Source: Bacillota bacterium (GTDB lineage: Bacteria; Bacillota; Desulfotomaculia; Desulfotomaculales; Desulfotomaculaceae). From it: a DNA stretch of 24,396 nucleotides. The stretch's first letter is position 1. Each line of letters starts with the position of its first letter. The stretch is from NCBI GenBank assembly GCA_023481335.1, contig JAMCWI010000144.1, positions 1 to 24,396 of the forward strand. The letters run 5' to 3'. A program made the translations under genes and the position numbers. Below are positions 21,988-24,396 of this stretch, one piece after another. The notes beneath the pieces are model-generated. The model was not told where the DNA came from. It did not search any database and saw nothing but the letters and a program-made list of their open reading frames with translations.

Positions 21988-23116
21988 GCAGTGAACCCCG
22001 CCTGGTGCAGGGGAACGAGGCCTGTGCTGAAGGAGCCATTTATGCCGGAATGCGATTTTATGCAGGCTATCCCATCACACCGTCCACCGAAATTGCTGAA
22101 ATCCTGGCTAATAGATTGCCTCAGGTGGAGGGCAAATTCATCCAAATGGAGGACGAAATCGCCAGTATGGCGGCGGTGGTAGGGGCCTCCTTAACCGGAG
22201 CAAAAAGCATGACTGCCACCAGCGGTCCGGGTTTTTCCCTAAAGCAGGAGAACATTGGCTATGCCTGCATGGCGGAAGTCCCCTGCGTGGTGGTGAATGT
22301 GCAGCGTCTGGGCCCCAGCACCGGCGTGGCCACCGCCCCGGCACAGGGAGATGTAATGCAGGCCCGCTGGGGCACCCACGGTGACCACCCCATTATCGTC
22401 TTAACCCCGGCCTCTGTGAAAGAGACCTTTGAATTAACCGTCCGGGCCTTTAACCTGGCAGAGCAATTTCGGGTGCCGGTGATCTTGCTGATGGATGAAG
22501 TGGTGGGGCATATGAGGGAAAAAGTTACCCTGCCTCAACCCGGTGAATTATTCGTTGACAACCGCCTGAAGCCCAACTGCAGCCGGGAGGAATATTACCC
22601 CTACCGGGCGGATTTTGATAAAGCGCCCCCCATGGCTTTTTTTGGAGAGGGTTATCGCTATCACGTTACCGGATTATTCCATGATGAGAGCGGTTTTGCC
22701 ACCGAAAAGCCGGAGATTGTTGATTGGCAGCTAAAGCGGCTGCACACCAAGATATACCGTCACCTGGATGAAATTATCACCTATCACAGCGAGCAGACAG
22801 AGGATGCCGATCTGGTGGTGATTTCCTACGGCGGCACGGCCCGGGCGGTACTCGGGCTGTCAAACTAGCCCGGCAAGAGGGATGCAAAGTGGGGATTTTC
22901 CGCCCCCAAACCATCTGGCCCTTCCCGGAAAAGGCCGTGGCAGAACTGGCTAAGGCCTGTAAGAAGCTCCTGGTTGCCGAAATGAATTACGGCCAACTGC
23001 TGCTGGAAGTGCAGCGGGTGGCTGCGGGTTGCTGCGAGGTAGTCGGCTGCCTGCAGGCGGACGGCGAGCTAACCAAACCGGAGACCATCTTGAACAAAAT
23101 CAGGGAGGTGTATTAA
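21984..23116 (+). pseudogene. korA: 2-oxoacid:ferredoxin oxidoreductase alpha subunit, frameshifted
   Basis: The alpha subunit binds part of the thiamine diphosphate/substrate site. Frame 1 from ATG 21984 gives YPITPSTE, QMEDEIASM and TATSGPGFSLK, all typical, then breaks at VLGLSN with a stop at 22866-22868. The missing carboxy part continues in another frame: from 22856 it reads AVKLARQEGCKVGIFRPQTIWPFPE and ends at 23116. Re-reading base 22856, or adding one G to GGG at 22854-22856, restores a normal chain of about 377 residues. The defect is thus one lost G in a G-run. It may be a real mutation, a sequencing error or, less likely, recoding. The neighbours are intact, which favours error or recent mutation. 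Confidence 0.88.
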
Positions 23117-23117
23117 C

Positions 23118-23933
23118 ATGCTCCCGGAAATTGAACAATATTTTCGTCTGGAGAAATTGCCCCATATGTGGTGTCCGGGCTGCGGCAACGGCATCGTACT
23201 GCACTGTCTGGTGAAAGCCATTGATAAATTATGCCTGGATCAGGACCGCACCGCTATGGTCTCCGGCATCGGTTGTGCCGCCAGGGCTGCGGGCTACCTG
23301 GATTTTGACACCCTGCATACCACCCACGGTCGGGCCCTGGCCTTTGCCACCGGCGTTAAATTTGCCAAGCCGGAGCTTAATGTTTTTGTTCTCACCGGTG
23401 ACGGGGACTGCACCGCCATTGGCGGCAACCATTTTATTCATGCAGCCCGTCGCAATATCAACCTTACCACCATAGTATTTAATAACAACATTTACGGCAT
23501 GACCGGGGGGCAATACTCACCCATGACGCCCAACGCCTGCCGGGCCACCACGTCTCCCTACGGCAACCTGGAACGCCCCTTTAATCTGGCGGAATTGGCC
23601 ATTGCCGCCGGGGCAACCTTTGTGGGGAGAACCACCACCTACCATACCAAGCAACTGACGGACTTAATAATTGAAGGCTACAAAAATAACGGTTTTTCCC
23701 TGATCGAAGTGGTAACCCACTGCCCCACAGCCTTTGGCCGACAAAACAAGTCAGGCTCGTCGGCGGATATGCTGAAGTGGCAGCGAGATCACGGCGTGAC
23801 GGCGGTGCGTTATGAAAACCTAAGTCCCGAGGAACGGGCGGATAAGTTTATCGTGGGTGTGCTGCACAAATGCGAAGCACCCGAATACACGGCGGAATAC
23901 CAGAAACTTCAGGAAAAATTCCGGGGGAGGTAG
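23118..23933 (+). CDS. korB: 2-oxoacid:ferredoxin oxidoreductase beta subunit
   Basis: Thiamine-diphosphate-binding subunit of 271 residues. The diphosphate/Mg motif is GDGD at 94-97 followed by N122-N123-N124 and IYGMTGGQYSPMTP. An amino CPGCGNG (19-25) is a feature of KorB-type beta subunits. With alpha it decarboxylates 2-oxoacids to acyl-CoA, CO2 and reduced ferredoxin. AGGGAGGTG lies before the ATG. Substrate may be 2-oxoglutarate or branched-chain 2-oxoacids; the liv context leans to the latter, as inference. Confidence 0.94.
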   Translation: MLPEIEQYFRLEKLPHMWCPGCGNGIVLHCLVKAIDKLCLDQDRTAMVSGIGCAARAAGYLDFDTLHTTHGRALAFATGVKFAKPELNVFVLTGDGDCTAIGGNHFIHAARRNINLTTIVFNNNIYGMTGGQYSPMTPNACRATTSPYGNLERPFNLAELAIAAGATFVGRTTTYHTKQLTDLIIEGYKNNGFSLIEVVTHCPTAFGRQNKSGSSADMLKWQRDHGVTAVRYENLSPEERADKFIVGVLHKCEAPEYTAEYQKLQEKFRGR

Positions 23934-23938
23934 GGATT

Positions 23939-24396
23939 ATGCCAGGAACATGGGAGGTAAGACTCAGCGGCTCCGGCGGCCAGGGACTGATTCTCGCCGG
24001 GATTATTCTGGCCGAAGCCGCCATCATTGACGGTCAAAACGTGGTGCAGACCCAGTCCTACGGCCCGGCGGCCCGGGGCGGTGCCAGCAAGGCAGAGGTC
24101 ATCATCAGTCCGGAAGAGATTGATTACCCCAAAGTGGAGCGCCCGGATGTCTTTCTGGGGTTAAACCAGGAGTCCGTCCTCAAATACATGGACGGCTGCA
24201 AAGACAACGCCCTGGCCATTGTGGATGCGGGCTTGGTAAGTCATATACCCCCCAGCAGGGCAAAGGTTTACCCCCTGCCCATCACTGAGACAGCCCGCAA
24301 GCAGGTGGGCCGCGAACTGGTGGCCAATGTCGTGGCCCTGGGTGCCCTGTCGGCCCTCTCGGGCATGGTCAGCCGGGAATCCGTCGCCACCGCCCT
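23939..24396 (+). CDS. korC: 2-oxoacid:ferredoxin oxidoreductase gamma subunit, cut by window end
   Basis: The frame opens at ATG 23939 after GGGGGAGG and stays open to the last base, giving 152 residues. It starts MPGTWEVRLSGSGGQGLILA, the glycine-rich signature of gamma subunits, then QTQSYGPAARGGASKAEVIIS, also typical. The gamma subunit completes the heterotetramer, probably around the CoA-binding region. Usual length is about 180-190 residues, so roughly 30 residues are missing beyond the window. Confidence 0.93.
   Translation, partial: MPGTWEVRLSGSGGQGLILAGIILAEAAIIDGQNVVQTQSYGPAARGGASKAEVIISPEEIDYPKVERPDVFLGLNQESVLKYMDGCKDNALAIVDAGLVSHIPPSRAKVYPLPITETARKQVGRELVANVVALGALSALSGMVSRESVATA

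Overview
The window looks like a chromosome segment of an anaerobic, low-to-mid GC Gram-positive bacterium of the Desulfotomaculum/Peptococcaceae type. The lineage call is inference. It rests on strong AGGAGG-type ribosome binding sites, many GTG/TTG starts, lipoprotein-type binding proteins, a zinc-lid adenylate kinase, CBS/PAS sigma-54 activators, a tungsten-type aldehyde:ferredoxin oxidoreductase and ferredoxin-linked 2-oxoacid oxidoreductases.

Layout. (1) 1-950: a 37-residue rubredoxin-like protein, then a very large imperfect inverted repeat (312-548) built of three ~34-bp units per arm, then an unrecognised 79-aa gene on the minus strand. (2) 952-1630: a stand-alone adenylate kinase with its own promoter and terminator. 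(3) 1886-8358: a complete branched-chain amino-acid type ABC transporter, livJHMGF, followed by a sigma-54-dependent activator. (4) 8447-14958: the same six-gene arrangement again (livJHMGF plus activator), so the transporter/regulator unit is tandemly duplicated and diverged. (5) 15188-18551: a near-consensus -24/-12 promoter drives five genes that look like a multi-subunit amino-acid dehydrogenase of the HcnABC / archaeal dye-linked proline dehydrogenase / sarcosine oxidase superfamily. The subunits are a [2Fe-2S] protein, an FAD/NAD(P)-type oxidoreductase, a 2x[4Fe-4S] protein, a BFD-like [2Fe-2S] protein and a DAO-family FAD subunit. (6) 18630-21204: a four-cluster ferredoxin, a tungsten-type aldehyde:ferredoxin oxidoreductase and a MoaD/ThiS-like protein. 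(7) 21205-21756: a gene-free stretch holding a terminator, a possible promoter and composite hairpin repeats with the core GGGGACGGTTCT. (8) 21757-24396: a 2-oxoacid:ferredoxin oxidoreductase operon korDABC. The alpha subunit carries a one-base frameshift and the gamma subunit runs off the window.

How it fits together (inference): amino acids enter through the two Liv systems and are oxidised to imino/2-oxo acids by the multi-subunit dehydrogenase. The 2-oxoacids are oxidatively decarboxylated to acyl-CoA by the Kor enzyme. AOR interconverts the matching aldehydes and acids. All three enzymes pass electrons into iron-sulfur proteins and ferredoxin. The CBS-PAS-AAA+-Fis regulators next to the transporters are the likely activators of the -24/-12 promoter in front of the dehydrogenase. 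A short motif of the form TTGTA(TA)CAC recurs upstream of livJ1, both regulators and the dehydrogenase operon, which hints at shared control.
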